The position numbers and the translations under genes were made by a program. The notes under the pieces were generated by a model that had not been told where the DNA came from, did no database searches, and saw only the letters and a list, made by a program, of their open reading frames with translations. A DNA stretch of 64,000 nt from Halichoerus grypus. Taxonomy: Eukaryota; Chordata; Mammalia; Carnivora; Phocidae. Location of the stretch: positions 81,742,484 through 81,806,483 of the forward strand of contig NC_135716.1 in NCBI RefSeq assembly GCF_964656455.1, given 5' to 3'. Shown here in pieces: positions 23,235 through 36,160 of this stretch. How positions within the stretch are numbered: the first letter of the stretch is position 1; every line of letters begins with the position of its first letter.

Positions 23235-23927
23235 GATTCAGTAAACTACCTAGGGTCAGAGAAGTCAGCAGCTCCTAACACATCTGTGCTCTCAAGAAAA
23301 GTCAGGTTCAGTTGTTAACCACCATATGACCACATGCTACATAATTTATCAATATATTATCTCATACAATTATGTACCAGCTCACTGATCGTTTCAGTAC
23401 ACAGATAACGTACTGAAGATAGATAAAAGAGATCATTTTATTCTAATAATATACCTTTATAAAGAAAGAACAAATATCAATAATTACCAAATAGATGATA
23501 AAAACCAGAGCTTAGAGAGAGGTTAAGGAAATTCTCCAATATTACATAACTAGCCAGATGATGAAATAAGTTGTTGAAACCAGAAAAGACTTATCATAGT
23601 GCCCAGCATTTAAACCTTCAAGAAATAGTCATTGGTGTTACTGATTTTGTTATGATTTTTACTTGCACCTTATGCTCTTTCCACTGAAATGACTGAAAGG
23701 TCTTATTTTTATACATATTATGTATATTATCATACTACCTACTTTGTTTTTCTATAGACACTTGTTTTCCAATGGCACTATTATTTCTGAATGTGTAATA
23801 TATAAATATATATATATATAATTCTCATAATCACAAATATGCCAAAGAACCTCTACTTTATAAAAATGTCTATCTCTACTTAATATATGTGTAAGCTCCG
23901 CTTCATAGCCTTCTGTTTACAGAAAGT
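23235..23927. other. Mostly unremarkable; possible MIR piece
   Basis: At 23505-23615 the text gagcttagagagaggttaaggaaattctccaatattacataactag may be a diverged reverse-strand MIR core. Nothing else seen. Confidence 0.35.
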
Positions 23928-24130
23928 AACTCATTTATACTCCTTTTCTAAACAACATTATAAAAGTAAGTACTATTGTCATCCTCATTTTACACATGAT
24001 AAACTGAGGCACTGAGAAATTAAACACCTATGCAAGGTGAGACATGTAATAAGTGGCACACCTGGATGCACACCCAGGCAGTCTGGCTCCAGAGTTCATA
24101 AGCTTAGCTTCAATGATATATCAACTGCCT
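23928..24130 (-). repeat. MIR, well preserved
   Basis: gtaagtactattgtcatcctcattttacacatgataaactgaggcactgagaaattaaacacc...cacacctggatgcacacccaggcagtctggctccagagtt is the reverse complement of MIR over nearly its whole length. It is the best preserved MIR here. Confidence 0.85.
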
Positions 24131-24620
24131 CTTAGAAAGTACTACTTAAAAAGAAACTCATAATAAATACAGAAAAAAAAGCAAAACACTGTATTTTTTG
24201 TACAATGATCTAGACAGTTATTTGTCAAATGTTGGTTTTTCAATCCTATGACTGTGAAGAAAAGAAAAAAGAAAAGAAGAAAAAATGCAATCTGAAAGCA
24301 GTATACAGTTAAGGCCACATCCCCAAGTAAACTGTAGAATCTCACAAGTAAACTGTAGGAATTAGAAGATGAAAAGTAAAAAGATAGAGTAAAAATAAAT
24401 GCAGAACAGTTCTCTGCATGTGGGAATATCTAGAGCCATAAGATAGAATCAGCATTTGAGCTTGCTTTTAGTTATTAGGAGCTGTACTGGTGCTTCACAG
24501 AATATCTCTGTTCCAATCTGCCCAGAGAAATTCTCATCATATGCAACAAAACTTAGGAATGGAAACACCATGACTTCTATTCAACAATCATAATTCTAGT
24601 AAAAACCTGTACCACATTAT

Positions 24621-24800
24621 TTTTTTTTAAGATTTTATTTATTAATTAGAGAGAGAGAGAGTGCAAGCGAGAGAGCACAAGCAGGGGGAGCAGCAGAGGG
24701 AGAGGGAGAAGCCAACTCCCCACTGAACAGGGAGCCTGACCTGGGGCTCGGTCTCAGGAAAGGCAACTGCTTAACTGACTGAGCCACACAGGCACCCCCA
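24621..24800 (-). mobile_element. Can-SINE
   Basis: ttttaagattttatttattaattagagagag... end gagccacacaggcacccc. TSD taccacattat at 24610-24620 and 24801-24811 (11 of 11). The head has lost part of the gatcatgacctgag segment. Confidence 0.93.
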
Positions 24801-25210
24801 TACCACATTATTTAAAAAAAAAAAAAAGTCATGCAGGCAGTTCAATAAGGCTCTGTTTGTATACATACAAATTAACTTTTTTTTTTAAGTTCCACTGAAG
24901 TATAATTGACAGATTTACTAAGATATTTAAAGTGTATATTGTGGTGATTTGATATAAATTGTGAAAGGATTCCTCCCATCTAGTTAATTAACAAATCCAT
25001 TACCACACATATTTAACTTTTGTGTGTGTGTATGAGAATATTAAAGCTCTACTCTCTTAGCAAATTTCAACTGTACAATACAATGTTAACAACATTAGTC
25101 ACTGTGTTTTACTTTTTCTTTTTACACTAATGTCAGATTTTTTTTTTTTGTTCTTCAATCTGAAAACTATTATAGGTTATCAAAGCTCAAAGGTAGTAGC
25201 TATTACTGTA

Positions 25211-25272
25211 TTTTACTTTAAATCCTCAGAACTTATTCATCTTTTACTTTAAATCCTCAGAACTTGTTCATC
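25211..25272. repeat. 31-bp tandem duplication in L1 3' UTR
   Basis: ttttactttaaatcctcag... occurs at 25211-25241 and again directly at 25242-25272, with one change in the overlapping core (acttattc versus acttgttc). Confidence 0.9.
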
Positions 25273-25517
25273 TTATACCTGGTACCCTTTTACCACATTC
25301 TCCATACATACACAACTGGCACTGGCAACCACTTTCTTACTCTCTGTTTCTATGAGTTTGACTTCTTTTTTGTTTTTAGATTCCACTTAATAAGTGATAC
25401 CATGCAAGTACTTATCTTTCTCTGTCTGGCTTATTTCACTTTGCATAATGCCCTGAAGGTCCACCTATGTTGTCACAAATGGCAGGACTCCCAGCTTTCT
25501 CATGACTGTATAATATT

Positions 25518-25519
<2 letters not shown>

Positions 25520-25552
<33 letters not shown>
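25520..25552 (+). repeat. (TG)n microsatellite in L1 copy A
   Basis: Sits between taatattcat and the gcgcacgcacgtgcacat/cacatcttcttatcc text, the L1 site just past ORF2 where other copies here also carry CA/TA arrays. Confidence 0.93.
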
Positions 25553-25556
<4 letters not shown>

Positions 25557-25876
25557 ACGCACGTGCACATCACATCTTCTTATCCATTTATCCACCGGCT
25601 GAGATTAGGTTGTTTCCACATATTAACTATTCTGAATAATGCTATGATAAACATGGGAGTGCAAATATTTCTTTGATATCCTGTTTTCATTTCTTATAGA
25701 TTTACTACTGAACAGTGAACTGGTAGATCATAAGATAGTTCTGTATTTAATTTTTTTCTTAAGAAATCGCCATACTGTTTTCTATAGTGGCTGTACCAAT
25801 TTACATTCCCACCAACAGTGCACATAGTTTCTCTTATCTTCACATCCCCACCAGTACTTGTTATTTCATCTTTTTT

Positions 25877-26079
25877 TCCCCCTAAAGATTTATTTATTTA
25901 TTTTACAGAGAGAGAGAGTGCACACATGCACAGGAGCGGTGGGGGGAACAGAGGGAGAAGAGCAGACTCCCAATGAGCGTGGAGCCCAAGACAGGGCTTG
26001 ATCTCATGATCCTGAGATCATGACCTGAACTGAAATCAAGAGTCAGTTGCTCAACAGACTGAGACACCCAGGCTCCCAC
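25877..26079 (-). mobile_element. Can-SINE nested in L1 copy A
   Basis: cctaaagatttatttatttattttacagagag...ctgagatcatgacctgaactgaaatcaagagtcag...gagacacccaggctccc. It belongs to the branch with 'gaaatcaagagtcag'. L1 text (acttgttatttcatct / catctcttgtcttttgatgataacc) continues around it. Likely TSD is catct. Confidence 0.85.
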
Positions 26080-27134
26080 ATCTCTTGTCTTTTGATGATA
26101 ACCAATCTAACAGGTATGATTGAGATCTCTGAATTTTGTCTTACATTACCTTGATGATTAGTGATGTAGAGCACCTCTTTCATGTACCTGTTGGCCATTT
26201 GTATGTCTTCTTCGATAAGTATCTATTCAGTTACTCTGCCCTTTTTTAATTGGATTGTTTTCTTTGCTGAGTTGTAGGTGTTCATTATGGATTTTGGATA
26301 TCAATCTTTTAATAGATGTATAATTTGCAAATATTTCCTCCCTTTCAGAAGAATGCCTTTTTCATTGTGTTAATGGTTTTCTTTTTTGGTGTAGAAGCTT
26401 TTCAGTTTGGTGTAGTCCCACTTGTTTATTTTTGCTTTAATTTCTTTTGCTTTTGGCATCAAATCCAAAAAATCATTGCCAAGATCTATGTCAAGGAACT
26501 TACCCCCAAGTCGTCATCTAAGAGTTTTATGGTTTTGGGTCTTAAATTCAAATCTTTAATACATTCTGAATCAATTTTTGCGTATTGTATAAGATCATAG
26601 TCTAGTTTCATTGTTTTGCATGTGGCTGTCCAGTTTTCCCAGCACCATTTATTGAAGAGACTGTCCTTTCCCCATTGTATATTCTTGGCTCCTTTGTCAC
26701 AAAGAAATTGACCATATATGCATAGGTTTATTTCCAGACTTTCCATTATGTTCCATTGAAATATATGTCTATTTTTATACCAGTACCATACTGTTTTGAT
26801 TGCTACTGCTTTGTGATATAGATTGAAATCAGGAAATGTGATGCCTCCAGCTTTGTTCTTCTTTCTCCAGATGGTGTTGGCTCTTTAAAGTCTTTTGTGG
26901 ATCCATGCAAATTTTAAGATTGTTCTATCCCTGTGAAAAATGCAGTTGGAATGTTGACAGGGCTTGCACCGAATCTGTAGATTGCTTTGGGCAGTATTAA
27001 CATACTAACAATATTAATTCTCCCAATCTATGAACACATTTATTTTTTACTTCCTTGATTTCTTTCATCAGTGTCTTATACTTTTGAGTGTACAGTACTT
27101 TTACCTCTTGGGTGAAATTTCTTCCTATGTATAT

Positions 27135-27282
27135 GAGCGAGGGGAGGGGCAGAGGGAGAAGGGGAAGGAGAAGCCAACTCCCTGCTGAGCGGTGAGCCTG
27201 ACCCAAGGTTCAATCCCAGGACCTTGAGATCATGACCTGAGCTGGTCAGATGCTTCACCAACTGAGCCACGCGGGTGCCCCT
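27135..27282 (-). mobile_element. Truncated Can-SINE nested in L1 copy A
   Basis: Lacks the A-tail side and begins at gagcgaggggaggggcagaggg; ends gagccacgcgggtgcccct. TSD cttcctatgtat (27120-27131) and cttcctaggtat (27283-27294), 11 of 12. Confidence 0.85.
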
Positions 27283-28600
27283 CTTCCTAGGTATTTTAAT
27301 ATTTTGATGCAATTATAAATGGGATTATTTTCTTAATTTCTCTCTTGGATAGTGTAGAGAAATACAACTGATTTCTGTGTATTGATTTTGTATCCTGAAA
27401 CCACTGAATTCATTTACTAGTTCTAACAGTTTATTGCTGGAGTCTTTAGGGTTTTCTACATATAATATCATGTCATCTGTAAATAGAGACAGTTTTATTT
27501 TTAACTCTGCAATTTAAATGCCTTTTATTTCTTTTTCTCGCCTAACTGCTTTGGCTAGGACTTCTAGTAATCTGTTGAATAAAAGTGACAAGAGTGGGCA
27601 TCATTGTCTTGTTCCTCATCTTAGGAGTATCATGTCTGTTGTAGGCTTATTATATGTGCCTTTTTATGTTGAGGTACCTTCTATACTCAAATCATTGGCA
27701 TTTTTTCTTATGAATTGATGTTGACATTTGTCAAAAGCATTTTCTGCATCTATTGAGATACTCATATGATTTTTCTCCTTCATTTTGTTAATGTGGTATA
27801 TATATCATGTTGATTGATTTGTGTATGTTGAACCATCCTTGCATCCTTGGAATCAATCCCAATTGATCATGGTGTATGAACCTTTTTTCAATTTGGTTTA
27901 CTAAAACTTTGTTGGGGATTTTTGTGTCGATGTTGAACAGAGATATTAGTCTGTAATTTTCTTGTGGTGTCTTTCTCTGACGTTAGTATCAGAATAATGC
28001 TGGCCTCGTAAAATGACTTTGGAAACGTTCCCTCCTCTTTTATTTTTTAAAAGACTTTGAGAAGGATTAGGTAGAATTTGCCAGTGAAGGCATTTGTTTC
28101 TGAACTTTTCTTTGTTGGGAGGTTTTTGATTACTGATTCAATATCCTTACAAGTAATTGATCTGTTCAGATTTTCTATTTCTTCTGCTTCAGTCTTGGTA
28201 GGCTATATGTTTCTGGGATTTATCTATTTCTCTTAGGTTGTCCAATTTGTCAGTGTATAATTGTTCACAGTAGTTTCTCATGACCCTTTGTATTTCTGTG
28301 GTATCAGTTGTAATGCCTCCTCTTGCATATCTAATTTTATTCATTTGAGTCTTTTTTCATTTCTTGGTATGTCTAGATAAAGACTTATCTATTTTTTAAT
28401 CTTTTCCAAAAATCGTCTCTTAGTTTCATTGATAGTTTCTATTGTCATTTTAGTCTCTATATCATACACTTCTACCATGATTTTGATTATTTCCTTCCTT
28501 CTACTAACTTTGGGCTTAATTTGTTTTTTTATGATTCTTTGAGGTATAAAGTTACATTGTTTACTTCAGGTCTTTTTTCTTTCTCTTACTAAAGGCATTT

Positions 28601-29603
28601 TTAAAAATTTTTTAATTTAAATTCAATTAGCCAACTTAAAGTACATCATTAGTTTCAGATGTAGTGTTCAATTCATCAGTTGTGTATAACACCTAGTGAT
28701 CATCACATCACATGCCCTCCTTAATACCCATCACCCAATTACCCCATCCCCCTCCATCAACCCTCCCTTCCAGCAACCCTCAGTTTGTTTCCTATAGTTA
28801 AGAGTCTCTCATGGTTTGTCTCCCTCTTTGATGACTTCCCATTCCCCCCCTTCCTCTATTACCTCTGTGCTGTTTCTTATATTCCACATATGAGTGAAAC
28901 CATATAATTGTCTTTCTCTGATTGACTTATTTTGCTCAGCGTTATACTCTCCACTTCCATCCATGTTGATGTAAATGGTAAGTATTCATTCATTCTGATG
29001 GCTGAGTAATATTCCACTGTACATATATACCACATCTTCTCTTTATCCATTCATCTGTCAATGGACATCTTGGCTCTTTCCACAGTTTAGCTATTGTGGA
29101 CGTTGTTGCTATGAACACTGGGGTGCAGGTGCCCCTTCGGATCACTACATTTGTATCTTTGGGGGTAAATACCCAGTAGGGAAATTGCTGGGTCGTAGGG
29201 TAGCTCTGTTTTTAATTTTGTGAGAAACCTCCATACTGTTTTCCCGAGTGACTGCACCAGTTTGCGTTCCCACCAACAGTGTAAGAGGGTTCCTCATTCT
29301 CTACATCCTCGCCAACATTTATTGTTTCCTGTCTTGTTAATTTTAGCCATTCTGACTGGTGTAAGGTGGTATTTCATTGTGGTTTTGACTTGTATTTCCC
29401 TGCTGCTGAGTGATGTGGAGCATTTGTTCATGTGTCTGTTGGTCATTTGTATGTCTTCTTTGGAGAAATGTCTGTTCATGTCTTCTGACCATTTCCTGAC
29501 TGGATTATTTGTTTTGGGGGTTTTGAGTTTGAGAAGTTCTTTATAGATCTTGGATACTAGCCCTTTATCTGATATGTCATTTGCAAATATCTTCTCCCAT
29601 TAA
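28601..29603 (-). mobile_element. Younger 5'-truncated L1 nested in copy A
   Basis: T-rich start, carnivore-type 3' UTR (ttcaattcatcagttgtgtataacacc, cttaatacccatcacccaattacc), then the end of ORF2. An ORF2 piece on the minus strand at 29294-29479 ([20 protein letters not shown]) is still readable. Approximate TSD taaaggcattt (28590-28600) / tataggcattt (29604-29614). Copy A text resumes with atctctatgaacttccctct. Confidence 0.85.
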
Positions 29604-30616
29604 TATAGGCATTTATCTCTATGAACTTCCCTCTTAGAACTGCTTTTGTTGCATCCCATTAGTTCTGGTATATTGTATTTCTATTTCTTTGGAATTGAGA
29701 TTTTTTTTATTTCTCTTGTGATTTCTTTGACCCACTGGTTGTTCAGGAGCATGTTTTTTAATCTCCATGTATTTGTGAATTTTCCAGTTTTCTTCCTATA
29801 ATTGATTTCTAGTTTCAAACCATTGTGGTCAGAAAAGATGGCTATGATTTCAATCTTCTATGTTGTTAAGACTTGTTTTGTGGTCTAACATACGATCTAG
29901 CCTGAAAAATGTTCCAGGTGCTCTTGAGAAGAATGTGTACTTTGCTGTTCTTAGATGTATTGTCCTATAAATGTCTGTTAAGTCCATCTGATGTAATGTC
30001 TCTAAGTCAAATGTTTCCTTAATGATTTTATCTGGATGATCTAGCTATTGTTGAAAGTGGGGTGCTGTAGTCCCCTAATATTATTGTATTTCTGCCTTCT
30101 TTCATATCTGTTAAATTTGCTTCATATATTTAGGTGCTCCAATGTTAGGTACATACGCATTTATAATTGTTCTATCCTCTTGATGAACCGATACCCTTGT
30201 GATTACATAATGATCATGTTTTTATTAGAGTTTGTGGCTCAAAGTCTGTTCTGTCTGATATAAGTATAGCAACCCCTTTGGGTTTCAATTTTCACAGAAT
30301 ATGGTTTTCTATTCTTTCACTTTCAGTCTATGTGCTCCTTTAAGGAATGAATGAGTTTCTTAGAGGCACATATAGTTGGGTTTTATTCTTTTAATCATTC
30401 AGCCACTCTATGTCCTTTGATTGGAGAATTTAATCCCTTTATATTTATAAGTAATTGCTGAAAGATAAGGACTTACTATTGCCATTTTCTTAATTGTTTT
30501 TTGCCTTTTTGTAATACAATTGTTCTTTTCTTCCTTTCTTTGTCTCTTCCATATTAATTTGATGATTTCCTATAATAGTCTGTATTGATTCCTTTCCCTT
30601 TATCTATTACAGTTTT

Positions 30617-30790
30617 TTTAATAAGATTTTATTTATTTATTTGAGAGAGAGAGAGCACAGAGGGAGAGTGAGAAGGAGAAGTAGACTCTGCACTGAGCAG
30701 GGACCCCAATGTGGGGCTTGATCCCAGGACCCTGAGATCAAGACCCAAGCTGAAGGTAGACACTTAACCAACTGAGCCACCGAGGCACTG
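30617..30790 (-). mobile_element. Can-SINE nested in L1 copy A
   Basis: taataagattttatttatttatttgagagag... end gagccaccgaggcactg. TSD tattacagttttt (about 30605-30617) and tattacaggtttt (30793-30805). Confidence 0.88.
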
Positions 30791-31149
30791 CTTATTACAG
30801 GTTTTTACTTCGCAGTTACTATGAGGCTTAAGACACCTTATATTTATAACAGTCTATTTTAACCTATAACAACTTGAATTCAAATGCAGACTAGAGCTCT
30901 ATATATTTATTCTCCCCTGTTACAATGTTTTTGATGTCACAAGTTACATCTTTTTATCTTGTTTAGCCATTAACAAAATTTTTGTATAGATTTTTTAATA
31001 CTTTTGTTTTTTAATCTTCATACTATAAGTGATTTACCCACCACCATTACATCATTAGAATATTCTGAAATTAACTACATATTTACATTTACCGATGAGA
31101 TTATACTTTCATGTTTTCCTGTTACTCTTTAGTGTCCTTTTGTTTCAGC

Positions 31150-32256
31150 TTGAACAAGTCCCTTTAACATTTCTTGCAACACTAGACTAGTGTTGATGAA
31201 CTCCTTTAGCTTTTGCAGTTGTGTAAAACTCTTAATTTCTCTTTCAGTTCAGAAGGACAACTTTGCTGGGTAGTGTATTTTTGGTTGGCAGCTTTTTTTC
31301 TTTTAGCACACTGAATATATCATGCCACTCCCTACCTGACTGCCAAGTTTCTGCTAAAAAATCCACTGACTAAAAATCCATGGGGGTTACCTTGTACATA
31401 ACAAGGTAAATTTTCTCTTGCTGCTTTAAAAATTCTCTTCTTGGGATGCCTGGATTGCTCAGTTGGTTAAGCGTCTGCCTTTGGCTCAGGTCATGATCCC
31501 AGGGTCCTGGAATCAAGTCCCACAATGGGCTCCTTGCTCAGCAGGGAGCCTGCTTCTCCCTCTGCCTGCCGTTCCCCCTGCCTGTGCTCTCTCTCTCTAA
31601 TAAATAAATAAAATCTTTAAAAAAAATAAAATAAAAATCTCTTAACTTTTCATAATTTAATTATGTTTCTTGGTGTGGGTCTCTTGAATTCATCTTATTT
31701 ATAACTCTGTGGACTTCTTGAAACTAGATGCCCATTTCTTTCCCCAGATTAGGGAAGTTTTTAGCCATTATTTCTTCAATAAGCTTTCTGCTCCTTTCTG
31801 TCTCTCTTCTTCTGGGATAACTATATTGCAAATATTCATCCACTTGATGGTATCCTTTACGTCCCTTAAGGTATCTCTGGTCTCTTCCATTTTTTTTTCC
31901 CTTTTTGTTCCTGTGTTTGGATGAATTCCACTGCCCAATCTTTGAGTTCACTGATCTTTTCTTCCAGCTGATCTAGTCTTTTGAATTTTTCTGTAGTTAC
32001 TGTATTCTTTTCAGGTCTGTGGTTTCTGTTTGGTACATTCTTTTATTTTCTATCTCCTAAAATTCTCACTTTGTTCATGCATTATTCTCCTGACCATAGT
32101 AAACATCTTTATGACTATTATTTTGCACCCTTTGTCAGACAAATCACTTATCTCCATTTCATTAAGGTCTGTTTCTGGAGTTTTTCCTTGTTCTTTTTTT
32201 GGAACATGTTCCTGTTTCTTCATTATCCTTGATTCTCTGTTTTGGTTTCTATGCAT
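31150..32256 (-). pseudogene. L1 ORF1 remnant (copy A)
   Basis: Minus-strand pieces resembling the L1 RNA-binding protein. N-terminal side at 32050-32256 (EMEISDLSDKGCKIIVIKMF). Central RRM-start motif near 31724-31775 (KNFPNLGKEMG). C-terminal-domain text near 31290-31330 (EWHDIFSVLKEKK). Interrupted by a plus-strand SINE and broken by stops. In an intact L1 this protein binds L1 RNA; here it cannot be made. Confidence 0.65.
31441..31636 (+). mobile_element. Can-SINE inside ORF1 remnant
   Basis: tgggatgcctggattgctcagttggttaagcgtctgcc head, gcctgccgttccccctgcctgtgctctctctct body, aataaataaaatcttt tail. The L1 phrase aaaattctctt / aaaaatctctt on either side is the TSD. Confidence 0.9.
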
Positions 32257-33330
32257 TACGTAAAACAGCCACTCTTCCAGTCTTTATAGAGTGGTCTTGT
32301 GTAGGAGATGAACCTTATTGTTCAGCCTGCCCTGAGCTCTTAGTTGTCTCTTTGTGGAAGTCAAAACTCCCTTTTTTTTCTTAGTAGCTCCCAGTAGTTG
32401 TGGGTGCCAATACCTGTCAGTGTGCCAAAGGGTAGGATCTCAGTCAGCACTAGATATAAGCTGACTGAAAGCTGAACCCTTAGTCAGCAGCTTTTAAAGT
32501 ATGTAAGCAGACTTCTTTCAGGGAAAGACTAGGAGCTGGGCATTTTTCTCTGCTCCCTCTGTTCTGAGTCCTCAAGGGATAGCCAGGTAAGAACTGCTTC
32601 CTTGTTTGCTACAGACCCGTGGGACCCACAAACCACAAGTCCCCCTAGTCATCAGAGCCAGGAGATCAAGAGATGTACCCTCTGGGAGACACTAAAGATC
32701 TACAGGGTGCACGGAGATGTCATCTGCTGACCTCCCTGATCTCTGGGGAGGATGACAGTCAGTACCTAGGTGTGTGCTAAATTAGAAGCCTGATCCTCAG
32801 GCAGCAGCAGCTTTTAAAGTACACAAATAGGCAGCTTTCAGGAAAAGACTGGAAGATGGGTGGTATATACTCCCTCTGTGCTGAGCCCTGGAGGGAAAAC
32901 CACAACAGGTCCAAGCCAAGTGAAGAATAGTTTGCTATAGTCTTGTGGGTCTTGTGGACACAAGCCCTGTTTCAGAACTAGGTATTTTGGGGGCTCATCT
33001 CTCCAGTGAAAGTCTTAAAAGTTGGGGTGCTAGATGCTGGGTTCAAACTCTTTGCTTCTCATGGAAAATTAGGGAGTTATGAGTTCCCTACCTATTGTAT
33101 GTCACTATGCCAGGGGTGGGATTTATGGCTAGAGCGTGTCTTACCCTTTCCTACCCCTTTCAATGTGGGTACCTTCTAATTCATCCAATGTATAGGAGTC
33201 CCTCAGTTTCTGGATTTTTTACAAGAGGAACTGCTTCATGTGTAGCTATAGATTTGGTGTCTTCATGGGGAAGGTGAGTTCAAGAGGTTCTTATATTGCC
33301 ATCTTGGATCAGAGCCTCCAAATTGACTAT

Positions 33331-33967
33331 TTTCAATACAGTCACCAAAGTTATTTAGAGATAAAATTCAAAACACCAATGGAGAAAAAAAATTCACTAA
33401 GCAAGTTAAGATATTCTAATTATCTTTTATATAAAAAAGTTGATTGGTAACCTACTTGAAAAGATTCCTGGCATCAATTCAACAGGGCTAAACATTTTTT
33501 CAAAAACAATATGAAGTGAAAAAGAATAAAGATTCAAAACTATTCCAACATTTCCAGAAAAAAAGCTCATTGAAATATTTTTAATATGCTATATAAGTAA
33601 AGAAAAAAATAATTTAAATAAATGTAGTATAATATTTTCAAGTTTTGCTTTCTGTTAGATATAACAGACATTGTGAAAAATAACCTGATGATAACAATGG
33701 AGAAATATGGCTTTGTTATTGAAAACATACTTAAATATAAGACCAATTTTGCATTGACTTTTATTAGTTATGACTTAAACACAATGAAGCCATGAATCAA
33801 AAAGATAAAAATTAAAAAACAACAAAAAGAAAGCCTAAAGAGATTGAGTAATAGTTCTCTATGGGGCAAAGCCAAGGGAAAAGGCCAATGTTTTCCAACA
33901 TTGAAATGCCAATAACTACTTAACTTGATCTTTACTAGTGAGCAATTATCAGGTTAAAAACAAAACA
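33331..33967. other. No recognisable feature
   Basis: Unique AT-rich spacer between the 5' ends of two head-to-head L1 elements (copy A on minus, copy B on plus). Confidence 0.5.
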
Positions 33968-34102
33968 AGAGGAGGAGCAAGACGGCGGAGAAATAAGAGA
34001 CCTAAATTCCGCCTGGTCCCAGGAATTCAGCTAGATAGTTATCAAACCATTCAGAACACCTACAAACTTAACAAGAGATTGAAGAAAAGAATAGCAGCAA
34101 TT

Positions 34103-34319
34103 TGGGGCGCCTGGGTGGCTCAGTTGGTTAAGCATCTGCCTTCAGCTGCGGTCATGATCCCAGCATCTTAGGATGGAGCCCCGCATCAGGCTCCCTGCTC
34201 AGTAGGGAGCCTGCTTCTCCCTCTCCAGCTCCCTACCCCCACTGCCACTTGTGTTCCCTCTCTCGCTATCTCTGTCAAATAAATAAATAAATAAAATCTT
34301 AAAAAAAAAAAAAAAAAAA
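34103..34319 (+). mobile_element. Can-SINE in L1 copy B 5' UTR
   Basis: ggggcgcctgggtggctcag head, an A tail over 20 nt. TSD aagaatagcagcaatt (34087-34102 and about 34320-34336), 16 of 16. Recent. Confidence 0.95.
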
Positions 34320-34329
34320 AAAGAATAGC

Positions 34330-35270
34330 AGCAATTCTGTGAACAGAAAGGCGACCACTTTCTGGAAGGTAGGATGTGCAGAGAAGTGAATCCGAGGCGA
34401 CACACGGGAAGATAGACGGGGGGCGGGGGGGGGGGAGGAGCCTCCATCAGCAGGCTACCAGCAAGTGATAGAGCAGTGGAGCACAAAACTGGAAATTTAA
34501 GAAGTCTGCTCTGTTGAGGGATGTTGCTCCAGTGGCTAATCAGGCAGTGGAACCCTTGCTGGGACAGTGTGGTCTCAGGACCCTCAGGGTCACAGAAAGA
34601 TTGGGGTGCCTGAGTGTGGCAGAGCTCCCAGGTATGGGAGTGGGAAAGCCAGTGGCAAAGATGGAACTGAGGAGTGGGCTCTCAGCTTCGGGTTGTCATA
34701 AACCGTGATCCATGGCACAGTTGGGTCACTACTCTTCGAACAGGGACCCAACAAGCGGCAGATCCAGGGACCTGTCCCCCTCCTTCCCTGGGAAGAGCGG
34801 CACGGGAGCACACCACAGGAGTCTGCTGGGATTGGAGACTAAAAACGGGGTCATGTGCCAGAGAGAGAAATGCTCGGTCACAGGCTGGGTGAACATGGAG
34901 TGCGGTCAGAGACCAGGGAGACAGGAGTGATGGACTGCTGTTCCCTGAGGGCTCACTGAGGAGTGGCGCCCTGAGCTTTTGGCTCCTCCAGGACCAGAGA
35001 TTGGGAGGCCACCATTTTCACTCTCCTCCTCCAAAGCTGTAAGGAAAGCTTTCAGGGAACAAAAGCTACTGAGAGCAAACCTGAGCAGATTACTCAGCCT
35101 GGCCCCTGGCAAGGGTGGTGCAATTCCGCCTCAGGCAAAGACATTTGAGAATCACTGCAACAGGCCCCTCCCCCAGAAGATCAGCAAGAACATCCAGCCA
35201 AGACCAAATTTACCGATTAATGAGAACGGCAAAACCCCAGCACTGGGGGAATACAGCACATAGAATTCAT
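34330..35270 (+). promoter_or_regulatory. L1 copy B 5' UTR (internal promoter region)
   Basis: GC-richer than its surroundings, with CpGs (gcgacacacgggaag, aagagcggcacgggagc) and a G-rich block at 34417-34439. In intact L1s the 5' UTR carries an internal pol II promoter. That this copy keeps promoter function is not shown. The overlapping open frames at 34514-35394 on both strands are an effect of high GC. Confidence 0.45.
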
Positions 35271-35663
35271 GGCTTTTTTCCCCCTGATTCTTTAGTCTTT
35301 CAAAGTTAATTTTTAAAATTTTCTTTATTTTTTCCTTTTCTTTTTTTTTTAGTTGAATTTTTCTTCTTTCCTTTTTCAGCCAACATTGTATCAATTTCCT
35401 TTTTTAAAATCTTTTTTAATTTTCATTTTTACAGTCATTCTATCCCTTCATTGTATTTAACCTTATTTTTAATATACATGTAAGTTCTTTTTTCTTTAAA
35501 ATTTTGGGATACAGTTTCTTCTAACAGACCAAAATATATCCTAAATCTAGTGTATGACTTTGTCCTAGTCTCCCACCTAATCAGTCTCTCCTTTTTTTTT
35601 CTTTTAATATTTTTTTGTTCTTTTTTTCAACCAACTTATCAATTCCTTTTTTAAAATCTTTTT

Positions 35664-35846
35664 TGGGCTCCTGGGTGGCTCAGTTGGTTAAGTCACTGCC
35701 TTCAGCTCAGGTCATGATCCCAGAGTCCCGGGATCAAGTCCCACATCGGACTCCCTGCTAAGCGGGGAGTCTGCTTCTCCCTCTGACACTCTCCCCTCTC
35801 ATGCTCTCTCTCTCTCTCAAATAAATAAAATCTTAAAAAAAATAGA
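35664..35846 (+). mobile_element. Can-SINE in L1 copy B
   Basis: gggctcctgggtggctcagttggttaagtcactgcc head, short (CT)n, aaataaataaaatctt tail. TSD taaaatcttttt on each side. The surrounding text (ccaacttatcaattcctttt / gtcatattccatcccttcatcat) is itself a locally repeated pyrimidine-rich stretch. Confidence 0.9.
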
Positions 35847-36160
35847 TAAAATCTTTTTAAATTTTCATCTTTACAGTCATATTCCATCCCTTCATCATAT
35901 TTACCCTTTGTATATATATGTAAGTTTTTCTTTCTTTAAAATTTTGGGAGGCAATTTCTTCTAACAGACCAAAATACACCCAAAATCTAGTGTGTGGCTC
36001 TGTTCTATTCACCAGCCTGATCACATTCTTTTCTTTTTTTTCCTTTATTTTTCCCCCCAGTTTCAGGTCTCTTCTGATTTATTTAGTGTATATTTTTCTG
36101 AGGTCATTGTTACCCTATTAGCATTTTGTTCTCTCATTCACCTTTTCTTCTCTGGACAAA

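Larger units (their letters stand above)
25370..30420 (-). pseudogene. L1 ORF2 remnant (copy A)
   Basis: Reverse-strand pieces of the endonuclease/reverse transcriptase protein. The C-terminal part at 26486-26746 reads [16 protein letters not shown]. The region after the FADD box is near 27440-27500, and the endonuclease region extends through 29604-30420. Many stops and frameshifts; interrupted by a SINE-SINE-L1 series. Not functional. Confidence 0.75.
24868..33330 (-). mobile_element. Full-length but decayed L1 (copy A)
   Basis: The 3' tail is the poly-T at 24874. Going right: 3' UTR, ORF2 end to start, ORF1, 5' UTR, and the 5' tip at 33300-33320 (minus strand: GATCCAAGATGGCAATATAAG). Probable TSD caaattaact (24865-24874) versus caaattgact (33319-33328). 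Both ORFs carry many stops and shifts. Later insertions: SINEs at 25877-26079, 27135-27282, 30617-30790 and 31441-31636, and a truncated younger L1 at 28601-29603. Without them the element is about 6.7 kb, a normal full L1 length. Confidence 0.85.
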
